The notes under the pieces were generated by a model, which worked only from the letters and a program-made list of their open reading frames with translations, was not told where the DNA came from and did not search any database. Below are positions 18,084 to 26,691 of a stretch of DNA of 64,000 bases, in pieces. The stretch covers positions 62,001-126,000 of the forward strand of contig JAUXWZ010000015.1 of the NCBI GenBank assembly GCA_030684835.1, written 5' to 3'. Each line of letters starts with the position of its first letter. The first letter of the stretch is position 1. The position numbers were made by a program, and so were the translations under genes. This stretch comes from Beijerinckiaceae bacterium. Its GTDB lineage: Bacteria > Pseudomonadota > Alphaproteobacteria > Rhizobiales > Beijerinckiaceae.

Positions 18084-19526
18084 TTATGTGCCGCAGAAGG
18101 TCTGCAGCACGCGCTCATCGGGCCGTGGCCCCTGCGCGAGTTCTATCATGTCCGCCCGCACATCAAACGGTCGCGACACGGCCGAAAGCAGGCGATCGAA
18201 CGCGGTGAAGTCGCCGCGGGTGGCTAGTTCAAGCGCCTGCTCGACGCGGTGATTGCGCGGGATGAAGATGGGATTGACGCTCTCCATCAATGCGCGCCGA
18301 GCCTCGGGCGACTGACGTTCGCGTTCATGGCGAGCGCGCCACGCCGCCAGCCACGCGCTCATTTCCGGCGAATCCTCTTCGCTTGATGCGTCGGCTTCCA
18401 TATGCGCTGGCAGCGTGCGGAAGGTGAGCGTGAAATCCGCCTTTGACGCGTGCATCGCGTTGAAGAGATCGTTTGCTAGTTGCGTGTCGCCTTCTTCTTC
18501 AACCAGAAGCCCCAGCTTTGCGCGCATCAAGCGCGTCCAGTGCGCGTGAAACGCGGGCATGAAAGCTTCCAGCCTCTTCGTCGCCTGTTCTACCGCGCGA
18601 TCCTTGTCATCATCAATCACACCGAGCAGCGTCTCGGCGAATCGCGCCAGATTCCATTGTCCGATCGGCGGCTGGTTCGCATACGCGTAGCGCCCCTGCG
18701 CGTCGATGGAGCTGAACACCGCCATGTGATCGTAAGCGTCGACGAACGCGCACGGACCGTAGTCAATAGTTTCGCCGGAGATGGAGGTGTTATCGGTATT
18801 CATCACACCATGGATGAAGCCGATTGAAAGCCATTTCGCGATAAGTTTTGCTTGGGCTTCAACAACCGCCTCCATCAGCGCGAGCGCTGGGTTGGCCGCG
18901 CCTTCAAGATGGGGGTAAAGCCGTTTGATAGCGTAGTCGACCAGGATGCGCACGGCCTCGCCGTCCCCGCGCGCAGCGAAATACTGGAACGTGCCGATGC
19001 GCAAATGGCTCGATGCTATGCGCGTCAGCACGGCGCCGGGCAACGGCGCCTCCCGATACACGGCTTCACCCGTCGCGGCCGCGGCCAAAGAGCGGGTTGT
19101 GGGCACGCCGAGCGCGTGCATGGCTTCGCTAAGGAGATATTCTCGCAACACAGGCCCGAACGCGGCCCGCCCGTCGCCCCCGCGTGAAAAGGGCGTGCGG
19201 CCGGAGCCCTTCAATTGCATGTCCAATCTGCGTCCATCGCGCGCAACAATCTCGCCGATCAGCACAGCGCGGCCATCACCCAATTGCGGATTGAAATGCC
19301 CGAACTGATGCCCGGCGTAGGCGAGCGCCAGCGGCTCCCCGCCCTCGGGGTTGAGGTTGCCTGTGAATATTTTGGCTCGCGTCTGCTCATCCGTTGGCAG
19401 CTCCAGCCCCAGTTCATCGGCCAGAGCCTGATTGAACTTGAGCATTCGAGGCGCCGCCACCGCCACAGGTGACGTGCGGGTGTAAAACCGGTCCGGCAAG
19501 CGGGCGTAACTGTTGTCAAAGCGCAT
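18084..19526 (-). CDS. selO: Protein adenylyltransferase SelO (YdiU)
   Basis: 480 residues, the usual bacterial YdiU/SelO length. This pseudokinase-fold enzyme moves AMP from ATP to hydroxyl side chains of target proteins and is linked to redox stress. Seen here: 'YAGHQFGHFNPQLGDGRA', 'LKGSGRTPFSRGGDGRA', 'SSHLRIGTFQYF', the catalytic/metal segment HGVMNTDN (Asp245) and DYGPCAF (Asp255). The C-terminus ends TFCGT, with Cys478 at the place where some eukaryotic homologues have selenocysteine. Monocistronic; convergent with the Bug gene at 17016, and its start faces the MEKHLA gene. Confidence 0.93.
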   Translation of the reverse strand: MRFDNSYARLPDRFYTRTSPVAVAAPRMLKFNQALADELGLELPTDEQTRAKIFTGNLNPEGGEPLALAYAGHQFGHFNPQLGDGRAVLIGEIVARDGRRLDMQLKGSGRTPFSRGGDGRAAFGPVLREYLLSEAMHALGVPTTRSLAAAATGEAVYREAPLPGAVLTRIASSHLRIGTFQYFAARGDGEAVRILVDYAIKRLYPHLEGAANPALALMEAVVEAQAKLIAKWLSIGFIHGVMNTDNTSISGETIDYGPCAFVDAYDHMAVFSSIDAQGRYAYANQPPIGQWNLARFAETLLGVIDDDKDRAVEQATKRLEAFMPAFHAHWTRLMRAKLGLLVEEEGDTQLANDLFNAMHASKADFTLTFRTLPAHMEADASSEEDSPEMSAWLAAWRARHERERQSPEARRALMESVNPIFIPRNHRVEQALELATRGDFTAFDRLLSAVSRPFDVRADMIELAQGPRPDERVLQTFCGT

Positions 19527-19631
19527 CGTTGTTTCCCGTTATCACCTCAAGACATAGCGCGATTTCACGCGCTTGCGAGCGTCTTGCTAGGCTGCATGCG
19601 CGTAATCGTTTAAAAAGAGGGGCGCAATTGT

Positions 19632-20162
19632 GTGCGCAAAGGGCGGGCCTTGTTCGTGAGTGGAAGCGGTACGGATTTAAACGCGGCCGGCGTCGCGGCG
19701 CAGTGGCATGAGGCCAATCTAGTGCAACACGTCGACCGGCTGGTGCGCTCGTTCCGGCAAGTCGTGGGGCGCGATCTGATAGAACCGGCCTCCAGCGCCA
19801 TTGAGACTGCGCGTCGTCTTTACGAGGCGCCGTTCGTTGTCCTTTCCCATGGTGTTCAGGAAGATCCAATTCTCAATTATGGCAACGCCTGCGCCCTGGC
19901 GCTGTGGGAGATGAGTTTTGCCGACTTCACCCGGATGCCCTCGCGCGTGACGGCAGAAGCCGTTTTGCGTGAAGAGCGGGAGAGGCTGCTGGCGATCGCC
20001 GCCCGGAAGGGGTTCATCGACGATTATTCCGGCGTGCGGATTTCCGCCAGCGGGCGCCGGTTCCAGATTTCCAACGCGATCATCTGGAATGTGAGGGACG
20101 AGCAGGGGACGCGGGTGGGGCAGGCGGCGACGTTCGACCGCTGGTCGGACATTGAGACATGA
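19632..20162 (+). CDS. MEKHLA-domain protein
   Basis: 176 residues. The segment 'VLSHGVQEDPILNYGNACAL' followed by 'LWEMSFADFTRMPSRVTAE' and 'FIDDYSGVRISASGRRF' is the MEKHLA domain, a PAS-like module first described in plant HD-ZIP III proteins and found alone in bacteria. Its biochemical role is unknown; small-ligand sensing is the common guess. The start is taken as GTG 19632, nine bases after AGAGGGG. Its stop overlaps the next gene's ATG by four bases, so the two are translationally coupled. Confidence 0.82.
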   Translation: MRKGRALFVSGSGTDLNAAGVAAQWHEANLVQHVDRLVRSFRQVVGRDLIEPASSAIETARRLYEAPFVVLSHGVQEDPILNYGNACALALWEMSFADFTRMPSRVTAEAVLREERERLLAIAARKGFIDDYSGVRISASGRRFQISNAIIWNVRDEQGTRVGQAATFDRWSDIET

Positions 20163-20785
20163 CTGAAGCGACTGCGTCCCAGCGGTATGATCGATCCGCG
20201 TTCGCCTACAAACTGACCATCTGGGCGATTGCGGGGGGTATCCTGATTTTTGCCGCTGGCCAGTCGTTCTGGGCGCTGTCGATCGGCTCGCGGCAGCTGC
20301 TCAAGGACGCACTCGACTGGGGCTATGATGTTGTCATCTATGCGCTCGCGGCGGTGGTCTTTGGCCGGGGCGTGCGCGCCGAACAGACCGCGGCATTGGT
20401 GATCGCAGCCATTCTCGCCTTGGCCGGGCTGCACACTCTCTACGATCTCTGGGACAAGATTGTCGCGCCTCGACCTATCGAGCCGTTCAACATCGGCTTC
20501 TCGGCGGTGAGCGCGACTGTCATCGGCTACATGATCCTCCTTGCGCTGCTGCGGTTTCGAAAGGACGAAAATCCGCTGGTGCGCGCGACCTGGGTGTCCA
20601 CCCGCAACGCGGTCATCATGACGACGATTTTCGCCGCCGCGACCTATTTCACCCGCATGGCGAGCGAACGCTGGCCTGAATACGCGTTGGATATCCTGAG
20701 CGCCGGATTGCTGTTTCAAGGCGCAGGCGCGATAGCGCTGGCCACGCTGCGCGACAGGCGGTCCACGGCGGCTCCCGCGCACTGA
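20159..20785 (+). CDS. Cation-diffusion-facilitator-like membrane protein
   Basis: 208 residues with about six hydrophobic helices and no cytoplasmic C-terminal domain. The second helix region, LLKDALDWGYDVVIYALA, places acidic residues (Asp50, Asp53, Asp57) as in CDF metal transporters, and the last helix pair resembles CDF TM5-6. Short CDF-like proteins of this kind are widespread but mostly unstudied. It overlaps the MEKHLA gene by ATGA, suggesting a sensor-transporter pair. Metal transport is an inference; a non-transporting membrane protein is possible. Confidence 0.6.
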   Translation: MTEATASQRYDRSAFAYKLTIWAIAGGILIFAAGQSFWALSIGSRQLLKDALDWGYDVVIYALAAVVFGRGVRAEQTAALVIAAILALAGLHTLYDLWDKIVAPRPIEPFNIGFSAVSATVIGYMILLALLRFRKDENPLVRATWVSTRNAVIMTTIFAAATYFTRMASERWPEYALDILSAGLLFQGAGAIALATLRDRRSTAAPAH

Positions 20786-20812
20786 GACGCCTCAGGCGTT
20801 GCCGCCTGCCAT

Positions 20813-21640
20813 ATGACCCGTTATCAACGAACGTCGCCGCGACTGGCGCACATGGCAAGCGACACAATGCGATCTCCTGCATCAATCACAACGACAGATC
20901 TCTTGAAGTTCGCAGGCCTCGCGTTCGTTTTCGCCGATCACATAGGTCTTTTCTTCGCGCCCGATGAAGACTGGTGGCGCGTCTTTGGCCGCGTGGCCGC
21001 CCCAATTTTTTTCTTCCTGATTGGTTTTGCGCGGACAAGCGCCGTCCCCATGATCTGGCTGGCGCTCGGCGCTATGCTGACTGCGCTCGACTTTTATGTT
21101 TCGGACGGTCTCGATGATGTGACGTTGAATATCCTGTTCAATTTTGCTCTCATCCGCTTCGTCATGCCCGTTATCGAAACGCATGTCCTCACGCGCAGAT
21201 GGGGCGCGCCAGTCCTCGCTCTTTTCTGCGCCGCAATGATCCCCGTCGCGGCAGTCATCCTTGAATATGGCGCGGAAGGTTGGCTGTGGGCGCTCTTTGG
21301 CCTTGTCACGCGCGAGGCGATCGTAAAGGCGACCTCAGAGGCGCGCTTGCAGCGCAACCTTGTTGGCCTTTTCTGCGTCGCCGTTTACCTGTTTATCGAA
21401 AGCCGCGATTTTGATTTCGAACCCGTGCAGACGGCGGCGCTGTGCGCGCTGATGATTTTGCTCGGCGTGTTGCTCGCCAATTTTCGGCGAGCGGATGCGC
21501 CTTTTGAAGCTCCTGCGCCAGTGACTCAAGCGTTCAGATGGATAGGCAGCCGTTCGCTCGAGATCTACGCGGTGAGTCTCTTCCTCATGCAATTGACCGG
21601 ACATCTGCTCGAGGTGGATGTTGAAGACGACGATGCGTGA
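20813..21640 (+). CDS. TraX-family membrane protein
   Basis: 275 residues, about eight hydrophobic segments. The N-terminal segments 'TTTDLLKFAGLAFVFADHIG' and 'RVFGRVAAPIFFFLIGFA' are typical of TraX, the integral-membrane acetyltransferase named for F-pilin acetylation. Chromosomal copies away from conjugation genes are common and their targets unknown; no conjugation gene is present here. The start is uncertain: ATG 20813 is used, but no good ribosome site precedes it, and ATG at 20852 or 20867 would leave the family domain intact. Confidence 0.75.
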   Translation: MTRYQRTSPRLAHMASDTMRSPASITTTDLLKFAGLAFVFADHIGLFFAPDEDWWRVFGRVAAPIFFFLIGFARTSAVPMIWLALGAMLTALDFYVSDGLDDVTLNILFNFALIRFVMPVIETHVLTRRWGAPVLALFCAAMIPVAAVILEYGAEGWLWALFGLVTREAIVKATSEARLQRNLVGLFCVAVYLFIESRDFDFEPVQTAALCALMILLGVLLANFRRADAPFEAPAPVTQAFRWIGSRSLEIYAVSLFLMQLTGHLLEVDVEDDDA

Positions 21641-21672
21641 GGCCCGCGCGCGCTAGCCTCGCCGAGTGAAAA

Positions 21673-22698
21673 TCAGTCTTTGATCGCTTTCGCCGCCAAC
21701 GCCACGACGGCCGGGGACGAACTCAGAAACCGATGGAAAAGCTTCTCAACGGTCGCGCCGTCGCTGGCCTTGATGGGCAGGTTGGCCTTTGCGGCTTCAG
21801 CGAGAAACTGCGGATCAGCAGCGGTCGCCGTGAACGCCGCACGCAAAGTCTTGGTGCGGTCTGCAGGAAGGCCCGGCGGGGCTACGATCGGCCGGCCGAG
21901 CACGTGGCTGCCAAAGACAAGATCGAAGACCTGTCGCATTTCGTCCGTCTTTGCGTAATCGTAGACATGCGTCACGCCCTCCAGTTCAGGATGCTTGTCG
22001 ATGGCAAGCTGAACAACCGGAATGAGACGCTTGTCGCGGTAGTCGGCAGTATGCTGAGCCTGAAGTGACGACAGCGCAAATCCGCATCCGCCTTGCAATT
22101 CGCCCCGCGGCATCACGAGCCGTGTATCAAGCGCGCCATTGTAGCCCTGGATAAGCTTGATCTTCAGGCCGAGGAGATTCTTCAGCGCAGCCGCGTGCTG
22201 CGAGTTGATGGCGGCTGGTCCGCTGCCGCCAAAAATCACCTCCCTGTCTCGCATGTCCTCCAATTTGGCGATGCCCGCAGTATGCCAGACGGCGCAGGTG
22301 CCAATCGTCTCATCCAGATTGCCGATCCAGGTGAACTTTGCCGGATCGAACAGCGTCTTATTGCCGGAGTAGAGAGGCTCGAGCGCGGCTGCTGTTGCGA
22401 TCATGCCGAGCGCCGTTCCGTCCTTGGGCGCGACCGAGTAGATGTATCCGGCAGCCTTCATGCTGCCCGCGCCAGGCATGTTCTGCGGAATGATGGTTGG
22501 CGCGCCCGCGATATGCCGTCCCATGTGCCGGGCCATAAGTCGCCCGTAGGCGTCATATCCGGCGCCCGGTCCGTAGCCGATCAGCAGATTAATGGTCTTG
22601 CCTTCGTAAAACGACTGCGCTGACGCGCTTAAGCCCATCGCGCCGAGCGCAAGCGGTGCGCCAAGGATTGCAGCGAATGCAATGCGACTTGCCTTCAT
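21673..22698 (-). CDS. Bug/TctC-family periplasmic solute-binding protein
   Basis: 341 residues. A signal peptide ending ASA precedes 'QSFYEGKTINLLIGYGPGAG', then YDAYGRLMARHMGRH, 'IIPQNMPGAGSMKAAGYIYS' and 'LPADRTKTLRAAF'. GGGAGGGAAGG before ATG 22698 fixes the start. The mid-region 'GYNGALDTRLVMPRGELQGG' departs slightly from the usual ERGEVDG. It stands alone, with no enzyme gene on the same strand, and its start faces the GST gene at 22875 across 176 bp. Ligand unknown. Confidence 0.9.
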   Translation of the reverse strand: MKASRIAFAAILGAPLALGAMGLSASAQSFYEGKTINLLIGYGPGAGYDAYGRLMARHMGRHIAGAPTIIPQNMPGAGSMKAAGYIYSVAPKDGTALGMIATAAALEPLYSGNKTLFDPAKFTWIGNLDETIGTCAVWHTAGIAKLEDMRDREVIFGGSGPAAINSQHAAALKNLLGLKIKLIQGYNGALDTRLVMPRGELQGGCGFALSSLQAQHTADYRDKRLIPVVQLAIDKHPELEGVTHVYDYAKTDEMRQVFDLVFGSHVLGRPIVAPPGLPADRTKTLRAAFTATAADPQFLAEAAKANLPIKASDGATVEKLFHRFLSSSPAVVALAAKAIKD

Positions 22699-22874
22699 GG
22701 CCTTCCCTCCCGAAGCAGACCAGCTTTTCGCCGGACGTTTGGTTCATCCCAGTGTGCCTGACGCCAAAAAATGCGCAAGTGTTTCGCCGTCAATGCCTGG
22801 AGCGCCCTTCACAGGCAGCGCCAAACTGTTAGGCTTGCACAAAGTTCAAAGGAGCGGATGCTCGAGGAGACCTC

Positions 22875-23513
22875 ATGGATATCATTCTCTACTACGCACC
22901 CAACACCTGTGCGCTCGTGCCATTCGTCGCGTTGAATGAAGCTGGCGCGGCCTTTCGCATTGAGGCGCTGAATTTTCGCAAGAAGCAGCAAATGTCCGAG
23001 GACTATTTGCGGCTGAATCCGCGCCACAAGGTTCCATTACTGGTGGTTGACGGAAAACCCCTCACAGAAAATCCGGCCATGCACGTTTGGATCGCGCGCA
23101 CTTTTCCGCAGGCGGGCCTGATGCCGGAAGATCCCTGGATGTTCGCGCAGGCTGTTTCAGTCGCATCGTGGTGCGCCTCCGGAATTCATCACTATTTGAG
23201 CGCCATCAATTCGCCGATGAAGTCATGCGATGCGCCGGGTAGCGAGGAAAGCGTCAAGCGCCTTGCTTTCGCAGGACTCGACGAGAATTTCGCAATAGCA
23301 GACCGGATGCTTGCGGGACGGACGTTTTTGTTCGATCGCTTCTCGACGGCTGACGCGCATTTGTTCTGGTGTCTGCGCCGCGCGGGCCAGCTCTCTTACG
23401 ACGTTGATCGTTGGACAAACTGCAGGAGTTTCTTTGATCGCATCTCCGAGCGTCCGAGTGTGCAGACTGTATTCAATTATGAAAAAGAGACGCTCGACCG
23501 TTTCGCAACGTGA
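22875..23513 (+). CDS. Glutathione S-transferase family protein
   Basis: 212 residues. The N-terminal thioredoxin-like domain starts 'IILYYAPNTCALVPFVALNE' and has the cis-Pro loop HKVPLLVVDG (Pro54) followed by LTENPAMHVWIA, where the Glu normally contacts glutathione. The C-terminal all-helical domain has the N-capping segment 'FSTADAHLFWCLRRAG'. This resembles the beta-class GSTs of proteobacteria, used in detoxification or in ring-opening isomerisations during aromatic degradation. GAGGAG upstream supports ATG 22875. It ends three bases before the convergent kinase gene. Confidence 0.85.
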   Translation: MDIILYYAPNTCALVPFVALNEAGAAFRIEALNFRKKQQMSEDYLRLNPRHKVPLLVVDGKPLTENPAMHVWIARTFPQAGLMPEDPWMFAQAVSVASWCASGIHHYLSAINSPMKSCDAPGSEESVKRLAFAGLDENFAIADRMLAGRTFLFDRFSTADAHLFWCLRRAGQLSYDVDRWTNCRSFFDRISERPSVQTVFNYEKETLDRFAT

Positions 23514-23516
23514 TGC

Positions 23517-25571
23517 TCACACTTTGGCGCGTCCAAAGCGACGGCTTGTCTCAAGCCGTCCCGTGTTGATGGCGCCAAGCAGCATCGCGCGCGTGAACGG
23601 CTTTCTGATCACGCGCAAACCGGCTTTCGTCGCCTCTGCCGAGGCTTCGCTGTATCCGGTCATGAGCAGCGTCTGCATGTCGGGCCAGCGTTGGCGCACA
23701 AGGAGCGCCAACCCGACGCCGTTCATCGGGCCGGGCATCACGATGTCGGACACGAGAAGATCCGAGCCAGCTTCACAAAGCGCCATTGCTTCGCTGGCGT
23801 TGGATGCATAGCGAACATGAAAGCCGATGTCGGCGAGCACTTCACCCGTCAAGACGCGAACATCATCGTTGTCGTCGACGACGATGGCTTGCAGCCCGTC
23901 TGCGCGCCAATCAATGTCGATGGGCGCGGGGTCTTCGCTCGCGGGCATGATGGGTTCGTCCACGGCGGGAAGAAACAGAGAAACGGTGGTTCCTCGCCCT
24001 GGCTCGCTCGCGATTTCGGCGGTTCCACCGTGCGCCTGCGCGAAACCATAAACGTGACTGAGGCCTAGCCCGCTGCCTTTGCCGACCTCTTTGGTTGTGA
24101 AGAAGGGTTCAAAGACGTGCGGGAGATCCTTGGTTGAGATTCCAGAGCCAGTGTCGCTTATCGAAAGCCGCAGGCTACGTCTCGAATGATCGGGATAAAC
24201 CACGGGTTGCAGGCATATCTCGACTTTTCCTCCCATCGGCATTGCGTCGCGCGCATTCGATACGATGTTCACAATAGCCAGATCGAACTGCACCGGATCG
24301 ACCTGGATGAAAACCGGTTCTTTCGGAATGCGGAACTCGATCGGGATGTTGTCGGTCACCGATTGCTGAAGAAGCGACTTGATGCTGATAAGTCGTAGCC
24401 CGACGTCAATGGTTGTGACTTCGCCGCCTTGCCCGCGGGCAAACATAGTCAATTGGCGCGTCAGCCGCGCCCCGCGGTCCGCGGCGCCTTGGATCGCTGT
24501 GAGAAAGCGCTCGGCGCTCTTGTCGAGATTTCGTTGGCGAAGCATTTCGGCGGCCGTTGTCACGACCATCAGCAGATTGTTGAAATCATGTGCGACGCCG
24601 CCTGTCATGCGCCCGAGCGCCTCCATTCGCGACGCGCGCGACATAGCCTCTGACTCTGTACGCATGGCCACAAGTTCGCGTCGAGCCACATAGGCGAAAA
24701 CGCCGAATAGAAGAAGCGCGAGAAGCGTCAGCGCTCCGATGACCGCAATCGAGCGGTGCAGCGGTTCGTTATATGCGTCTGCAGGAATCGAAATGTGTGC
24801 GGACCAATTGGTCTCGGCGGATTTGATGAACGCGGTGATGACAGGCTCGCCGTTCCAGGCCTGTCCCGGATACACGCCGCTTGCCCCCCCTGAGCGCGCT
24901 GCGATGGCGGGTGCTCCGGCGCGCTGGCCGGTAGCGCTCGCCGCGCGCGGCGCAGAGATGATGCGATCCACGCCGTCAATAAGAAACGGACGCCAACTCG
25001 CTTCGATCCGCGCTTGGCTGATCGTGCGATCGAACAATTCCGCGCGAACGAGAACGCTGAGAACGATCGTCTGTCCGTTTGGCAAATTAAGCCGTTTGCG
25101 TAACGCAACCACCGCAGGCCCGTTCGCCGCCAGGGGTCCAGGGCCTGTCAGGTTTGTCACGATTATGTCGTCACTCTTCAGCGCCTCGTCGAAGCCCTCG
25201 GCGTCCACGATGCCCGGCAGATTTGTTCCAAACGGAACGGCGGTATTGAGGATTTGACCGTGGCCAACCTGCGCAAGGATCACGCGATCCCATCCATCGA
25301 CTTGCGCGATAAAGCGCCGGGCAACCTCGTGAAAGCGCTCAAGATCAAGCGTGGGCCCTTCAAGGGTGGGAGAGCGAGCAAGGACGGCAACAAGATGACG
25401 CTGCGCCCGCAGTTCACGATCCACTGAGCGCAAGACATCAGTCGAGTATCCGACCGCAGCATCGCGCAAATCGGCCTGTTTTTGTGAAACCGATAAGAAA
25501 CTCAGCGCTCCGATGACAACCACCAATGGTAGCAACGCAGCAATTACCAACAGAAGCAATCTCTGACGCAC
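23517..25571 (-). CDS. Hybrid sensor histidine kinase with C-terminal receiver
   Basis: 684 residues. TM1 is about residues 5-27, a periplasmic sensor domain runs to about 272, TM2 is about 273-297, then a HisKA domain with phospho-acceptor His328 (GGVAHDFNNLL). The ATPase domain has the N box NIVSNARDAM and the G boxes SDTGSGI and GKGSGLGLS. The receiver domain has VVDDNDD and phospho-acceptor Asp609 (SDIVMPG). The HDFNNLL box and C-terminal receiver are typical of HWE/PAS-like hybrid kinases that control through a separate output. No partner response regulator is adjacent. The start is GTG 25571, ten bases after GGAGG. It is the only recognisable signal-transduction gene in the window. Confidence 0.9.
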   Translation of the reverse strand: MRQRLLLLVIAALLPLVVVIGALSFLSVSQKQADLRDAAVGYSTDVLRSVDRELRAQRHLVAVLARSPTLEGPTLDLERFHEVARRFIAQVDGWDRVILAQVGHGQILNTAVPFGTNLPGIVDAEGFDEALKSDDIIVTNLTGPGPLAANGPAVVALRKRLNLPNGQTIVLSVLVRAELFDRTISQARIEASWRPFLIDGVDRIISAPRAASATGQRAGAPAIAARSGGASGVYPGQAWNGEPVITAFIKSAETNWSAHISIPADAYNEPLHRSIAVIGALTLLALLLFGVFAYVARRELVAMRTESEAMSRASRMEALGRMTGGVAHDFNNLLMVVTTAAEMLRQRNLDKSAERFLTAIQGAADRGARLTRQLTMFARGQGGEVTTIDVGLRLISIKSLLQQSVTDNIPIEFRIPKEPVFIQVDPVQFDLAIVNIVSNARDAMPMGGKVEICLQPVVYPDHSRRSLRLSISDTGSGISTKDLPHVFEPFFTTKEVGKGSGLGLSHVYGFAQAHGGTAEIASEPGRGTTVSLFLPAVDEPIMPASEDPAPIDIDWRADGLQAIVVDDNDDVRVLTGEVLADIGFHVRYASNASEAMALCEAGSDLLVSDIVMPGPMNGVGLALLVRQRWPDMQTLLMTGYSEASAEATKAGLRVIRKPFTRAMLLGAINTGRLETSRRFGRAKV

Positions 25572-25866
25572 GCCGCAAACGCCTCCGAGGGGTGATATTC
25601 AAGAAGGCGACCGTAGCACGAAATACCGTCATGCTCGAAGCGCCGGCTAGGATGGGTTGGAGCATCTCTTGCTTGGATTGATTGCGGTGAGCAAGCATCG
25701 GGCCATCCTCGTCGCTCGACGCAAATCGGAGCGTGAACGACGCTGGCTGCAGTCGTTCTTCCGCAATTATTTGTGAAGGGGGCGAGTGTTCCCCCGGCCC
25801 GCGAGCGGCGCTAGCTTTGACCTGAGTTGAAGCCGACAAACACAAGCTGTACACACGGAGACAACA

Positions 25867-26691
25867 ATGAAAACTTCCCGGGCCGGCAGCTGCGCCGCTG
25901 CCGTTCGCTTTGCCGCCGCGATCACGCTGACCTGTGCGCTGTCCGCGCCGGGAGCGTTTGCCCAGCAAGCCAATGAGCCGTTCGAGCCGTATTCGGGGCA
26001 GGCCGGAAAAGACGTTGTCTGGGTGCCAACGCCCGACAAGTCCGTGGAGGCGACGCTCGATCTCGCGGGTCTGCAGCCCAGCGACTACGTGATTGATCTG
26101 GGCTCAGGCGACGGCCGCATGGTGATCGCGGCGGCTAAACGCGGCGCGCGCGGGCATGGCGTCGAGTTCAATCCGAAGATGGTGGAATACGCACGCAAGC
26201 GCGCGCAGGAAGCAGGCGTCGCCGACCGAGCGCAATTTGTAGAAGGCGACATGTACGCGGCCGACATCTCCAAGGCGACGGTGATGCCGCTGTTCCTCCT
26301 GACGCAGAACCTCGACCAGCTCGTCCCCAATTTTCTCAAATTGCGTCCTGGCACGCGCATCGTGACCGTGACCTACACGATTTCCGGTTGGGATCATGAC
26401 GAGACCGCCGAAGTGGGGCCGGACTGCACGGCCTGGTGCCGCATGTACAAATACATTGTCCCGGCAAACGCCAACGGCGTCTGGAAGCTGGGAGAGGCCG
26501 ATCTTGTTGTGACGCAGAAGTTTCAGACGTTCACTGGCAAGCTCGGCGCCGCCGCCCTTGAGGATGGCAGGCTGCATGGCGACGAGATCAGCTTCACAGT
26601 GGGCGGCGTCGCCTATTACGGCAGCGTCACCGGCGATGAAATGCGCGGAGTGCGGCCAAATGCCTGGCGCGCAACACGATCCGGCGGCTAA
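25867..26691 (+). CDS. Exported class I SAM-dependent methyltransferase
   Basis: 274 residues. A Sec-type signal peptide with a hydrophobic core and AFA-QQ cleavage site (about residue 32) precedes a Rossmann methyltransferase domain: motif I is VIDLGSGDGR (75-84) and GVEFNPKMVEYARKR is the acidic motif II region. The C-terminal half from about 170 is a distinct extension, with 'GPDCTAWCRMYKYIVPA' containing two cysteines. Exported methyltransferases are unusual because SAM is cytoplasmic. GGAG six bases before ATG 25867 supports the start. Its stop overlaps the stop of the convergent phosphomannomutase gene by four bases. Substrate unknown. Confidence 0.82.
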   Translation: MKTSRAGSCAAAVRFAAAITLTCALSAPGAFAQQANEPFEPYSGQAGKDVVWVPTPDKSVEATLDLAGLQPSDYVIDLGSGDGRMVIAAAKRGARGHGVEFNPKMVEYARKRAQEAGVADRAQFVEGDMYAADISKATVMPLFLLTQNLDQLVPNFLKLRPGTRIVTVTYTISGWDHDETAEVGPDCTAWCRMYKYIVPANANGVWKLGEADLVVTQKFQTFTGKLGAAALEDGRLHGDEISFTVGGVAYYGSVTGDEMRGVRPNAWRATRSGG

